A DNA stretch of 64,000 bases from Hyphomicrobium sp. (GTDB lineage Bacteria > Pseudomonadota > Alphaproteobacteria > Rhizobiales > Hyphomicrobiaceae): the NCBI GenBank assembly GCA_017512425.1, contig JAFWGI010000015.1, forward strand, positions 372,001 through 436,000, written 5' to 3'. This document shows, piece by piece, positions 37,583-46,656 of this stretch (position 1 is its first letter; each line of letters opens with the position of its first letter). The notes under the pieces were generated by a model. It saw only the letters and a list, made by a program, of their open reading frames with translations, made no database searches and had not been told where the DNA came from. The position numbers and the translations under genes are program-made.

Positions 37583-38914
37583 ATGAACGTGGCGATACCC
37601 AAAACAAAAGCCGAGCAAGCGTTGACGGAAGCATTTGCAGCGGCGGCTCCAAAGCTGCCCGGCAGCGCCGCGGTGACGGCAGCGCGCGCGAAGGCGATCG
37701 GTGAATTCGGCGCGATCGGTTTGCCGCATCGGCGCATCGAAGAGTGGAAGTACACCGATCTGCGCGTTCAGCTGAAGGATATCGGCGCGACCGCCGTTGA
37801 TGATGCGACCGCTGTCAGCGCCGATGATCTCCGCGCCGCGCTCGGTGCGCTGGCAAACGTCGACGCGCACCGCATCGTGTTCGTCAACGGCAGTCATCGT
37901 TCACAATTGTCGGCGCTCGACGGCGCCAAAGGTCTCGATGTGCAGCCGCTCGCCGCGGCTCTCAAATCGGTCCCGGAGAAAATCGCCGATGGCTTGATGC
38001 GCGCCACTGGACCGAAATCGGACGCGACGGTTGCGCTCAACACGGCGTTCGTCAGCGATGGCGCGATCGTGCGTGTTGCCGACGGCGCAGAATTGACGAA
38101 GCCGTTGATGGTTGTTTTCCTGAGCGCCGGAACGACGAGCCGTTTGACGTCTGTGCGCAATATCATCTCGGCGGGCGAAGGTTCGACGGCGACGATCATC
38201 GAAGTGCATGCCAGCCTCAAGTCGGCAGCAACCGGCGGTCAGGTGAATGCATTGTCGGAAGTCACCGCGGGCAAAGGCGCTGCGCTTACGCACGTCAAGA
38301 TCGCAGCCTCGCCGAACGGCGCGGTGCATCTCGCGAACTGGAATGTGACGCTCGGTGCCGACGCAATGTACAAGGGTTTCCAGTACACATCCGGCCAGAG
38401 CTTGGTCCGCAATCAAACGCACGCCGTCTATGCCGGCGAAGGCGGCAAATTCGATCTGTCGGGCGCGTACCTTGCGCGCGGTACCGAGCACATCGATACG
38501 ACGCTCGTCGTCGATCACGCGGTCCCGCATTGCGAGAGCCGCGAGCTTTTCAAAGGCGTGCTCGACGACCGCGGCCGTGGCGTGTTCCAGGGCAAGATCA
38601 TCGTTCAGCCGGATGCCCAGAAGACCGACGGCAAGCAGATGGCGCAGGCTTTGATGCTGTCGCCAGACGCGGAATTCGATTCGAAGCCCGAACTCGAAAT
38701 CTACGCCGATGACGTCGTCTGCGGCCACGGCACGACGACCGCAGAACTGGACGCTGATCTGCTGTTCTATTGCAAGTCGCGCGGCATCCCGGAAAGTGAA
38801 GCGCGTACGCTTCTGATTGAGTCGTTCATCGGTGAAGCGCTCGACAAGATCGAGCACGAGGAACTGCGGGCCGCGCTGTCGAGTTACGCCAACGATTGGC
38901 TGGGCGGCCGCTAA
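37583..38914 (+). CDS. sufD: Fe-S scaffold subunit SufD
   Basis: SufD pairs with SufB in the scaffold. The 443-residue protein shows the SufB/D beta-helix pattern and the C-terminal family stretch DDVVCGHGTTTAELDADLLF then YCKSRGIPESEARTLL. The N-terminus has PHRRIEEWKYTDLR, a SufD mark. ATG 37583 lies one base after the sufC stop, pointing to coupled translation. Confidence 0.96.
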   Translation: MNVAIPKTKAEQALTEAFAAAAPKLPGSAAVTAARAKAIGEFGAIGLPHRRIEEWKYTDLRVQLKDIGATAVDDATAVSADDLRAALGALANVDAHRIVFVNGSHRSQLSALDGAKGLDVQPLAAALKSVPEKIADGLMRATGPKSDATVALNTAFVSDGAIVRVADGAELTKPLMVVFLSAGTTSRLTSVRNIISAGEGSTATIIEVHASLKSAATGGQVNALSEVTAGKGAALTHVKIAASPNGAVHLANWNVTLGADAMYKGFQYTSGQSLVRNQTHAVYAGEGGKFDLSGAYLARGTEHIDTTLVVDHAVPHCESRELFKGVLDDRGRGVFQGKIIVQPDAQKTDGKQMAQALMLSPDAEFDSKPELEIYADDVVCGHGTTTAELDADLLFYCKSRGIPESEARTLLIESFIGEALDKIEHEELRAALSSYANDWLGGR

Positions 38915-38930
38915 GCTAAGGAACTAGGAT

Positions 38931-40211
38931 ATGGGCAGCGAAGCACGATTAGCCGAAACCCGCGCGGGCCACGCCGCGGCGCTGGTTGGGGCTGCCTACG
39001 ACGTCGAGCGGATTCGCGCCGACTTTCCGATCCTGTTCCGCGAGATCCACGGCAAGCCGCTTGTCTATCTCGACAGCGGCGCGTCGGCGCAAAAGCCATC
39101 GCCGGTTCTCGATGCGATGGAGCACGCCTACCGCTTCGAGTACGCCAACGTCCATCGCGGGCTGCATCACCTGTCGAACGTCGCGACCGATCATTTCGAA
39201 GCGGCGCGCGAGACGGTGCGCCGCTTTCTGAATGCCGGCAGTTCGGACGAGATCATTTTCACGCGCAACGCGACGGGCGCCATTAATCTCGTCGCATCGT
39301 CGTTCGGCGCGATGGGGATCGAGGCCGGCGACGAGATCGTGCTGTCGATCATGGAGCATCACGCCAACATCGTGCCGTGGCACTTCCTGCGCGAGCGCAA
39401 AGGTGCGGTGCTCAAGTGGCTGGCGATGACCGATCAGGGTGAGCTTCGCCTCGATCTGCTCGACGGATTGCTGACCAGCAAGACCAAGATGCTGGCGATC
39501 ACGCACATGTCGAACGTGCTCGGCACGGTCAATCCGGTCAAAGAGATCATTCGCATTGCGCACGCCAAGGGCATACCCGTGCTCGTCGATGGATCGCAGG
39601 CGGCTGTCCACATGGGCGTCGATGTTCGCGATCTCGATGCCGATTTCTATGTCTTCACCGGTCACAAGACGTATGGCCCGACCGGCATCGGCGTGCTGTA
39701 TGCCAAGAAGCGCCATCTTGAAGCGTTGCCGCCGTATGAAGGCGGCGGCGATATGATCGAGACGGTCGCCGTCGACCGCATCACCTACAACAAACCGCCG
39801 CACAAGTTTGAAGCTGGTACGCCAGCGATCGTGGAGGCCCTCGGCCTTGGCGCGGCGCTCAACTACATGATGCAAATCGGACGCGAGAAAATTGCGCGCC
39901 ACGAGGCTGAGGTAGGAGCCTATGCGGCCGAGCGCCTTGCGGCGCTGCCGTGGCTTAAGCTTTACGGTACGGCGCCTGGCAAGGGCGCGATCTTCTCGTT
40001 CACGGTCGATGGCCTGCACCCGCATGATGTTTCGACGATCATCGACCGGTCGGGCGTTGCGATCCGTGCCGGGCATCACTGCGCGCAGCCGCTGATGGAT
40101 CGTCTCGGCGTCACGGCGACGTGCCGCGCGTCGTTCGCGATGTATTCAACGAAGGCCGAGGTCGACGCGCTGATTGCCGCGCTGACCAAAGCCCACGAAC
40201 TGTTTGCGTAA
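38931..40211 (+). CDS. sufS: Cysteine desulfurase SufS
   Basis: This group II desulfurase delivers persulfide sulfur to SufB. It has YLDSGASAQKP near the start, HHANIVPWHFL, the PLP lysine Lys246 in TGHKTYGPTG and catalytic Cys384 in RAGHHCAQPL. It has 426 residues. No SufE or SufU gene is seen in the operon. A second desulfurase is fused to the regulator upstream, so the operon encodes two different types. Confidence 0.96.
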   Translation: MGSEARLAETRAGHAAALVGAAYDVERIRADFPILFREIHGKPLVYLDSGASAQKPSPVLDAMEHAYRFEYANVHRGLHHLSNVATDHFEAARETVRRFLNAGSSDEIIFTRNATGAINLVASSFGAMGIEAGDEIVLSIMEHHANIVPWHFLRERKGAVLKWLAMTDQGELRLDLLDGLLTSKTKMLAITHMSNVLGTVNPVKEIIRIAHAKGIPVLVDGSQAAVHMGVDVRDLDADFYVFTGHKTYGPTGIGVLYAKKRHLEALPPYEGGGDMIETVAVDRITYNKPPHKFEAGTPAIVEALGLGAALNYMMQIGREKIARHEAEVGAYAAERLAALPWLKLYGTAPGKGAIFSFTVDGLHPHDVSTIIDRSGVAIRAGHHCAQPLMDRLGVTATCRASFAMYSTKAEVDALIAALTKAHELFA

Positions 40212-40221
40212 GGAGGCGGTC

Positions 40222-40692
40222 ATGCACGACGCCCGGAAACTGAACGATGAAGCGGCGCCGCTGAAGGATGCGGTCGCAGCGCTTGATACGCCGCCGTCGA
40301 ACCCCGTCGACGGCACGCCGCCGATCGCGACTGAACCGCCGGCTGAGACCGGTCAGAGCACGGCACCGGCGCTCCCGCCGGAAGAAATCGAGCGCCTGAC
40401 GACGGACATCGTCGCGGCTCTCAAAACCGTGCACGATCCGGAAATCCCGTCCGACATCTACGAGCTTGGCCTGATCTACAAGGTCGAGATCGACGATGAC
40501 CGCAACGTCGCAATCGACATGACGCTGACGGCGCCCGGATGCCCGGTTGCAGGCGAAATGCCGGGCTGGGTCGAGAATGCCGTCAACGCCGTGCCCGGCG
40601 TTGCCAATACCAAGGTTAAAATCGTGTTCGATCCACCGTGGGACCAAAGCCGCATGTCGGACGAAGCCCGCCTCGCGACGGGTATGTTTTGA
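40222..40692 (+). CDS. sufT: SufT / MIP18-family Fe-S maturation protein
   Basis: The C-terminal 100 residues carry the DUF59 pattern HDPEIPSDIYELGLIY, then DMTLTAPGCPVAGEMP with the conserved Cys and VKIVFDPPWDQSRMSDEAR. Residues 1-55 are a Pro/Ala-rich extension. AAGGAGG lies just before ATG 40222. SufT helps mature Fe-S proteins in other bacteria. Confidence 0.93.
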   Translation: MHDARKLNDEAAPLKDAVAALDTPPSNPVDGTPPIATEPPAETGQSTAPALPPEEIERLTTDIVAALKTVHDPEIPSDIYELGLIYKVEIDDDRNVAIDMTLTAPGCPVAGEMPGWVENAVNAVPGVANTKVKIVFDPPWDQSRMSDEARLATGMF

Positions 40693-40781
40693 CAGGTATG
40701 TTTGAACGTGCGTCTCAACGAAGTCGCAATTTTCGCGTGCGTACCTATATCTAAGAGCCACTCGTAGTCAGAAAGCCGCCG

Positions 40782-41168
40782 ATGCCGTCGCTCCGCATGA
40801 TGCCGAAAGTAATGACCCTGACAGACGCCGCCGTCGCGCGCGTCAGCGGCCTCATGGCTCAGAAGCCGGGCGTCAAAGGATTGAAAATCGGCGTCAAGAA
40901 GGGCGGCTGTGCGGGCATGGAATACACCATGACCTGGGCCGAAGAGATCGGCAAATTTGACGAGATCATCGAGGATCGCGGCGCCGTCGTGCTGATCGAC
41001 CCCGCAGCCATTATGTATCTGCTCGGCACCGAGATGGACTTCAAGACCGACAAGCTTGCATCGACGTTCGTGTTCAACAATCCGAACCAGAAGAGCGCGT
41101 GCGGTTGCGGCGAGAGTGTCAATCTGCAGCCAGCGACGCCCGAGAATTTTGCGCCGGCCGACCGGTGA
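40782..41168 (+). CDS. sufA: A-type Fe-S carrier (SufA/IscA-like)
   Basis: It has the three conserved cysteines of A-type carriers: KKGGCAGMEY and the C-terminal SACGCGES. The core begins TLTDAAVARVSGLM. ATG 40782 is the first possible start; ATGs a few codons on are alternatives. It is about 90 bases after sufT, and its TGA overlaps the GTG start of the DUF924 gene. Confidence 0.93.
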   Translation: MPSLRMMPKVMTLTDAAVARVSGLMAQKPGVKGLKIGVKKGGCAGMEYTMTWAEEIGKFDEIIEDRGAVVLIDPAAIMYLLGTEMDFKTDKLASTFVFNNPNQKSACGCGESVNLQPATPENFAPADR

Positions 41169-41722
41169 CGTCCGTCAGCGACAACGACCTCGCCGGCGTG
41201 CTCGATTTCTGGTTCGGCGAGCTTCAGCGTGCGGACTGGTTTCGGGTCGATACCGATCTTGACCGCAGGATTTCCGCGCGCTTGTCGGACCTGCACGAAG
41301 CGGTGCTCACGCGCATTCCTGATTCAGCCTATCGATCCGCAGACGCTGCGTTAGCGACCATCCTTCTGTTCGATCAGTATCCGCGCAATGCGTTTCGCGG
41401 CACGCCGCGCGCGTTTGCGACCGATGGGCTCGCCATTCAGCTCGCCGAAGCAACCGTGCAAAGCGGGCTTGATTCTGCTATGCCCGCCGATCGCCGCGTC
41501 TTTGCCTACCTGCCGTTTGAACATAGTGAGGCGCTTGCCGATCAGGACCTGTCGGTGGCGCTGATCTCGGAGCTCGGCGACGATGAATTTACGCGCTACG
41601 CCCACGCGCATCACGACGTCATCGCGAAGTTCGGGCGGTTTCCGCATCGCAATGCCATTCTCGGGCGGCAGTCAACTCCAGACGAGGCCGCCTACCTCGC
41701 GCAACCCGGCAGCGGCTTCTGA
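41165..41722 (+). CDS. DUF924 family protein
   Basis: The 185-residue protein begins VLDFWFGE, then W-F, and has ILLFDQYPRNAFRGTPRAFATD, FAYLPFEHSE and FGRFPHRNAILGR. These are the marks of DUF924, a helical family that may resemble TPR-like folds. GTG 41165 overlaps the sufA stop. Function is unknown; the linkage to sufA may only reflect read-through. Confidence 0.9.
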   Translation: MTSVSDNDLAGVLDFWFGELQRADWFRVDTDLDRRISARLSDLHEAVLTRIPDSAYRSADAALATILLFDQYPRNAFRGTPRAFATDGLAIQLAEATVQSGLDSAMPADRRVFAYLPFEHSEALADQDLSVALISELGDDEFTRYAHAHHDVIAKFGRFPHRNAILGRQSTPDEAAYLAQPGSGF

Positions 41723-41732
41723 GGTATGCGCG

Positions 41733-42155
41733 ATGCGCAAGCGCGACGCCTTCACCGAACTGCTGCGTGACCTTCTGGCGCCACTCGGCGTCATCGTCAT
41801 CAAGCCGATGTTTTCCGGTTCCGGGATTTACGCCGATGGGCAATTCTTCGCGCTGATTTTCGACGGCAAGCTGTATCTGAAGTCGGACGACAGCACAGTG
41901 GCGCGTTTTGATGCCGAAGGCCTGCAGCCGTTTTCCTATACGACCAAATCGAAAACCGTGACGACGTCGTACCGCCAAGCACCGGAGCGGCTCTATGACG
42001 CCCCCGACGAAATGCTCGACTGGGCGCGCGAGGCTGTTTCTGTCGCGGCCAAAGCGAAATTGGCGAAGTCGGCCAAGCCGAGAACGCGCGGCGCGGCCGG
42101 CGCGGCCGTTGTAAAGCTGCCCGCGCCCAAACCGAAACGCGGCAGCAAAGCCTGA
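41733..42155 (+). CDS. TfoX N-terminal-domain protein
   Basis: The first 100 residues match the TfoX N-terminal domain (LLAPLGVIVIKPMFSGSGIY then ADGQFFALIFDGKLYLKSD, and FSYTTKSKTVTTSYRQAPE). The C-terminal TfoX domain is absent and replaced by a Lys/Ala/Pro-rich basic tail. GAGG precedes ATG 41733 by 8 bases. Single-domain TfoX proteins are common in Alphaproteobacteria and their role is not established; there is no evidence here for competence. Confidence 0.88.
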   Translation: MRKRDAFTELLRDLLAPLGVIVIKPMFSGSGIYADGQFFALIFDGKLYLKSDDSTVARFDAEGLQPFSYTTKSKTVTTSYRQAPERLYDAPDEMLDWAREAVSVAAKAKLAKSAKPRTRGAAGAAVVKLPAPKPKRGSKA

Positions 42156-42279
42156 TGTGGCACAGCAATCGGTGACCGGATGGCGTTGGTTGAAGCGCCG
42201 GAAAATGGGTGTCTTATTCGTTCTGAAAACGCAGTGATCGGTATCATTGCGTTCGGCGGGAAATACGGGGGCAGAAATC

Positions 42280-42834
42280 ATGCTGCGGAATACGGAGACG
42301 AACTGGGGCGCTGTTGCGCGCGCATTCCATTGGGGTACGGGTGCGCTGATCATCGGCATGTTTGCCTATGGTCTATGGATGAGCGAATTCCCGGCGCGGG
42401 AAGACCGGGCCTATCACTACGCGATCCACGCTTCGATCGGCATCAGTTTGCTGGCCTTGATGGTCGCGCGGCTGATCTGGCGGGCGTTGAACCCGACACC
42501 GACGCCGCCGGCCGGCTCCGCCAAATGGGAAATCACAGCAGCGCGCCTCGGGCACATCGGGCTCTATGCGCTGGTGTTTGCGACGCTGGTCGTCGGATGG
42601 TTCCTGGCGGGATCAGGGCGCCGGACGCTCGACTACTGGCTTTTCGGCATCGTGCCGATGCCCAACATGCTCGGTACCGAGTCGCCGTACCACAAGCCGC
42701 TCGAAGAGGCGCACGCATTGCTGGCATACGCGATGATCGCACTTGTTGTGGTGCACGTCGCGGCTGCCATCTGGCACGCACGCGTCAAACGCGACGGCGT
42801 CCTGGCGCGCATGACCAGGGGCAGCAGCGCTTAA
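42280..42834 (+). CDS. cybB: Cytochrome b561 family protein
   Basis: The 184-residue di-haem membrane protein has four hydrophobic segments with paired histidines: AFHWGTGALI, YAIHASIG, and H and H in AHALLAYAMIALVVVHVAA. A short R-x-x-W-R motif lies after helix 2. Such proteins pass electrons from the quinone pool, possibly to superoxide in the E. coli member. ATG 42280 is chosen over 42247. Confidence 0.9.
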   Translation: MLRNTETNWGAVARAFHWGTGALIIGMFAYGLWMSEFPAREDRAYHYAIHASIGISLLALMVARLIWRALNPTPTPPAGSAKWEITAARLGHIGLYALVFATLVVGWFLAGSGRRTLDYWLFGIVPMPNMLGTESPYHKPLEEAHALLAYAMIALVVVHVAAAIWHARVKRDGVLARMTRGSSA

Positions 42835-42843
42835 AGCGAAGAA

Positions 42844-42865
42844 GCGCGCCGGCATACCGGCGCGC
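42844..42865. terminator. Bidirectional terminator between cybB and the helicase gene
   Basis: GCGCGCCGG (42844-42852) and CCGGCGCGC (42857-42865) form a 9-bp perfect stem with a CATA loop between convergent genes. T-runs are weak. Confidence 0.7.
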
Positions 42866-42885
42866 ATTCGACGTGGGCCTGGGGC

Positions 42886-44568
42886 TTAACCGCGACCCGG
42901 CTGTTTCAGTGGCCGCGGCGGCTTGCGCATAAAGGCCGGCATGCTGTCAGCGAAGCCGAGCCGGTCGCCCTGCTGCTGTTGCGACTTTTGCTGCTTGCCT
43001 TTGTCCTGTGCCTGAGGCTTCGCGCCAGAAGCGGGCTTCGGCGCATCCGTCCACGAATCCGCGCGGGCTTCGCGCGGCGGACGTTGCTGCGGCTGGTGTT
43101 GCTGCGGTGCGCGCTCGCCACGCGGCGTGCTGTGTTGCTCACGACGCGGGGAATCGTTGCGCGGTTGTTCGCTACGCTGCGGCCGGTTCTGCTGTGGCGG
43201 ACGATCAGCGCGCGGTTGATCGGCGTGCCGCGGCTGCTGCGGCCGTTCCTGGCGATCGCTACGTTCTGGCCGTTCCGCGCGCTCAGGCCTTGGGCCGCGC
43301 TCGGGACGGTCTCCGCCACCGTGCTGACGGTGCTCGCCGTTGCCACGGGCTTCGCGTCCGCGCTGCGGCGGCGGGGCGACACGTCCACCGCGGCCACGCT
43401 TGCGCTTGCCTGCGCCCGCGAAATCTTCGTCCGTCGGCGCATCGCCGAGCCAGATGGCCGCTTCGCCGGTGATCTTCTCGATGTCTTTGACGAACTTCAG
43501 ATCGTCGGGGCTGACGAGTGATGCGGCGTGGCCTTCGCGGCCGGCCCGGCCCGTGCGGCCGATGCGGTGGACATAATCGTCAGCAGCCCACGGCAGGTCG
43601 AAATTGAAAACGTGCGACACGTCCGGGATATCGAGGCCCCGCGCCGCAACGTCGGACGCCGCCAGCAGCATGATCTCGCCAGCGCGAAACTTATCGAGCG
43701 TCGCGGTGCGTGCGCTCTGCTCCATGTCGCCGTGCAAAGCGCCGGCGTTGAAGCCGTGCTTGGTCAGCGATTTATGCAATACGGCGACGTCACGCTTGCG
43801 ATTGCAGAAGATGATCGCGTTCTTGACGTTACCGGTCTTGATCAACTCGCGGAGCACTTCGCGCTTGGCGTAATCTTCGCCGTCTGGGCAGAAACGGAAA
43901 CGCTGCGTAATCGTCTTCGCGGTCGTCGCCGGTTTGGCGACTTCAACGCGCACTGGGTCTTTCAGGAACTGGCTGACGAGGCGCGTGATCTCGGGGGGCA
44001 TTGTTGCCGAGAAGAACAGCGTCTGCCGGCGCGGCGGCAGCAGCTTGCAGATTTTCTCGATGTCGGGAATGAAGCCCATGTCGAGCATGCGGTCGGCTTC
44101 GTCGATGACGAGAATTTCGACGCCCATCAGCATGATGCGCCCGCGTCCGAAATGGTCGAGCAGACGTCCTGGCGTGGCGATCAACACGTCGACGCCGCGA
44201 TCCAGCTTTTTGACTTGCTCGTCCATCGACACGCCGCCAATCAGCAAAGCGACCGACAGCTTGTGATTGATGCCGTACTTCTCGAAGCTCTGCTCGACCT
44301 GGGCCGCGAGTTCGCGCGTCGGCGCCAGGATCAGCGAGCGCGGCATGCGTGCGCGCGCGCGTCCCGTTTCCAATCGCGTGATCATAGGCAGCGTGAACGA
44401 CGCCGTCTTGCCGGTGCCGGTTTGCGCGATGCCGAGCACATCGCGGCCGGTTACGGCAACGGGAATGGCTGCGGCTTGAATGGGGGTTGGGTTGGTATAT
44501 CCGGCAGCCGTAATGGCCGCCTGCACCTTCGGCGATAAGCCAAGGTCAGCGAACGTCGTCGTTTCCAA
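42886..44568 (-). CDS. DEAD-box RNA helicase, RhlE-like
   Basis: The helicase core spans residues 1-380: Q-motif TFADLGLSPKV...NPTPIQ, motif I AQTGTGKT (48-55), PTRELAAQ, DEAD at 156-159, SAT, and HRIGRTGRAG. The C-terminal 150 residues are low-complexity: Arg/Gly first, then repeats rich in Glu-Arg-Pro and Gln-Arg, ending RKPPRPLKQPGRG. Such tails bind RNA and may drive condensation. RhlE-type helicases act in ribosome assembly or RNA decay, often at low temperature. Confidence 0.93.
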   Translation of the reverse strand: METTTFADLGLSPKVQAAITAAGYTNPTPIQAAAIPVAVTGRDVLGIAQTGTGKTASFTLPMITRLETGRARARMPRSLILAPTRELAAQVEQSFEKYGINHKLSVALLIGGVSMDEQVKKLDRGVDVLIATPGRLLDHFGRGRIMLMGVEILVIDEADRMLDMGFIPDIEKICKLLPPRRQTLFFSATMPPEITRLVSQFLKDPVRVEVAKPATTAKTITQRFRFCPDGEDYAKREVLRELIKTGNVKNAIIFCNRKRDVAVLHKSLTKHGFNAGALHGDMEQSARTATLDKFRAGEIMLLAASDVAARGLDIPDVSHVFNFDLPWAADDYVHRIGRTGRAGREGHAASLVSPDDLKFVKDIEKITGEAAIWLGDAPTDEDFAGAGKRKRGRGGRVAPPPQRGREARGNGEHRQHGGGDRPERGPRPERAERPERSDRQERPQQPRHADQPRADRPPQQNRPQRSEQPRNDSPRREQHSTPRGERAPQQHQPQQRPPREARADSWTDAPKPASGAKPQAQDKGKQQKSQQQQGDRLGFADSMPAFMRKPPRPLKQPGRG

Positions 44569-44904
44569 AAGACATCGTCTCCATCTGCATACTCAAGCGT
44601 GCCCGGACGCAGGAAGCGGCCAGGGGCATCGAACGAGAGCGCAGGGGGACACGTGCCGAAAAGGACAAAACCAAATGGGGAGAGATGGATCAAAAAAGCT
44701 TAAAGTAGCTCAAATCAAACCCCTGCGCTCCGGCACGCTCGGGTGCTCGCATACCTGACGGCCGGAAGCAAGAAAAACCGGGTCTTTGGCGATATTTGAC
44801 GGAGGAATATTGCCGCACTGCGGCGCCTTTGTCGTCAACCTAGGCCGGCGAACTGCCGGCGCGAAGGCGAGGGCAGGGGCGGCGTACCACCCCTGCCGGC
44901 ATCC
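44569..44904. other. Gene-free region between helicase and aquaporin genes
   Basis: This 336-base gap holds the helicase upstream region at its left. At its right is a hairpin, GGCAGGGG (44872-44879) with CCCCTGCC (44890-44897), placed just after the aquaporin stop as a possible terminator without T-run. No coding frame looks real. Confidence 0.5.
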
Positions 44905-45576
44905 TTATTTGCTAAGCAGCCAGTTGCCGATTGTGCCGCCGATGACCGCACCCAGAATTGGCGCGACCCAGAACAACCAGACCTGCGATAGCGGTTCGCC
45001 GCCAGCGTACACCGCCGAGGCCAAGCTGCGCGCCGGATTGACCGAAGCGTTCGAAATCGGGACCGCCATCAGATGGATCGCGGTCAACGTCAGACCGATT
45101 GCGACAGGCGCCATGATTGCCGGGCCGTTGGCCCGCGTCACACCCATGATCACCAGTAGGAAGAACGCCGTCAGGACGGTTTCGATGACGAACACTTGGC
45201 CAAGGGTGGCCTTCAGCATCGACAGGTCGCCGTAGCCGTTGGCGGCATACGTCGCACCGGTATTTCCGATCAGAGAGAACACACCGCAGGCCGCGCACGC
45301 GCCAATGACCTGCGCGGCGATGTATGCGGGAGCATCAGCAATTGGGAAGCGTCCGCCTGCAACAAGGCCGAGTGTAACAGCCGGATTGTAGTGGCCGCCG
45401 GAAACATGACCGATCGCGTAGGCCAAGGCCATGACAGTGAGACCGATCGACAGTGCGACGCCGATAATGCCAGCGGCGCCTGCTGGTGCTCCAAACGAAT
45501 AGAACGCTGCGCCGAGTACGGACGCCATCAGCATGAATGTACCGACGGCTTCGGCCCCGAGTGCTTTGAAATTCAT
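44905..45576 (-). CDS. aqpZ: Aquaporin, AqpZ-like
   Basis: The 223-residue channel has six hydrophobic spans and both pore motifs, HYNPAVT (NPA 64-66) and SVNPARS (NPA 180-182). Arg183 after the second NPA and a His in helix 5 (AIHLM) fit a narrow water-selective filter. ATG 45576 with GGGGAA upstream is preferred over 45606. Confidence 0.93.
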   Translation of the reverse strand: MNFKALGAEAVGTFMLMASVLGAAFYSFGAPAGAAGIIGVALSIGLTVMALAYAIGHVSGGHYNPAVTLGLVAGGRFPIADAPAYIAAQVIGACAACGVFSLIGNTGATYAANGYGDLSMLKATLGQVFVIETVLTAFFLLVIMGVTRANGPAIMAPVAIGLTLTAIHLMAVPISNASVNPARSLASAVYAGGEPLSQVWLFWVAPILGAVIGGTIGNWLLSK

Positions 45577-45873
45577 AGTTCTGTTCCCCTGTATGTGCTC
45601 GCGCACCGACGCGAGCTCTGGGGCCGCCTGAGCTTAGCGCGACACACTGAACGCGATTGCGCAAGCGTCCGGGTTCATAGCCCGACTCATCAGCGGACCC
45701 ACAAAAACGCTAGACATCTGAGGCGGCGATTGCGAGCGCAGATCGTATTGTGATGTGGAATAAGAACTTCGCTTTCGAGGCGGGGAAAATGCAGGCGTGG
45801 GCTGACGCGGCGTGCTAGTGTGGGACGAGGTGAGGAAGCAAACCCCAGGGCCGTGCACCAAGGAGGTCTTGCA

Positions 45874-46068
45874 ATGCTCTATGCCGTCGGCCTCAGATTG
45901 AAAGACAGATCGGGTCACGTCGTCGTTGATGCTGACGACGCGCTCGCCGCCGCGCTCAAGGTGAAAAGCGATCAGCCGGCGGCGACGATTACGTATGTTC
46001 GCCGTCAGAACAGGCGCGGGGATGCGCGTCATCCCGCGGCGGGTGTTGGACAGCGCCTTGGGGGTTGA
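45874..46068 (+). CDS. Small uncharacterised protein with strong ribosome-binding site
   Basis: AAGGAGGT lies 8 bases before ATG 45874. The 64-residue product starts LYAVGLRLKDRSGHVVVDAD, has an Ala-rich helix and a basic, Gly/Arg-rich end. No signal or membrane span and no family recognised. The optimal ribosome-binding site is the main reason to accept it. Confidence 0.55.
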   Translation: MLYAVGLRLKDRSGHVVVDADDALAAALKVKSDQPAATITYVRRQNRRGDARHPAAGVGQRLGG

Positions 46069-46082
46069 TGGCGCGACCCATA

Positions 46083-46589
46083 TCACATCCGGCTGAAGCT
46101 AATGCGTGCGCCTTTTAGGCCGGTGCCTTGCGTTTCGATTGTAACGGAGACGGATTGGCTCGATGACGTGAAGCTCATATCGAGTTTGCCTGCGAGACTT
46201 CCGCCGAACTGGACGCTGAGTTTGCCGGGCGATGCTGTGCCCGATGCATCGCCTGATGCGTTATACGTGCGTTCCTCCCAAGTGCCTGAGACCTTCTCGC
46301 CTTCGGACTTCAGCAACTTGCTGCGGAGTTCAAAATTCGATTCAACACCTTTGCAGCGGATGACGACGCTCAAGGTTGGGCTCGGTTTGTAATAACCGGT
46401 GCAGCTCAGGTTATCAGAGGTGCCGTCCTCGAACAGCATCGCTCCGCTGCCGCGCCACGAGCCCGTCAAGACATCGAGGCTCGTCGTTTCGGCGCCTGCC
46501 GCTGCGGTCGATAGGCAGACGACGGTCGTGCTTACGATTGCGCGAACGAGCTGCACCAGAGATTTGCCACGTGTTGCGTCTTTTGACAT
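46083..46589 (-). CDS. Secreted beta-rich hypothetical protein
   Basis: A signal peptide (ends AAAGAE) precedes about 130 residues of beta-rich sequence: LTGSWRGSGAMLFEDGTSDN, SCTGYY, S-V-V-I-R-C, VSGTWEERTYNASG and FGGSLAGKLDMSF. The W-R-G-S-G start and repeated strands suggest a small lipocalin-like barrel, which is a guess. GGAAGG precedes ATG 46589; a GTG at 46607 is the alternative. Confidence 0.68.
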   Translation of the reverse strand: MSKDATRGKSLVQLVRAIVSTTVVCLSTAAAGAETTSLDVLTGSWRGSGAMLFEDGTSDNLSCTGYYKPSPTLSVVIRCKGVESNFELRSKLLKSEGEKVSGTWEERTYNASGDASGTASPGKLSVQFGGSLAGKLDMSFTSSSQSVSVTIETQGTGLKGARISFSRM

Positions 46590-46656
46590 TGGTCCGAACC
46601 TTCCCACGTCAATCGGATTGCAGCAATCCTCACAGGCAAATGGAGTTCGCGACGAC

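Noticed and set aside
38949..40079. A 376-codon minus-strand frame inside sufS
   Set aside because: Shadow of sufS; no domain signature.
41733..42155. Natural competence regulator based on the TfoX domain
   Set aside because: Only the N-terminal TfoX domain is present and no competence genes are near, so the regulatory role of full TfoX should not be assumed.
43528..44538. A 336-codon plus-strand frame antisense to the DEAD-box helicase
   Set aside because: Helicase motifs are unambiguous on the minus strand; this frame has none.
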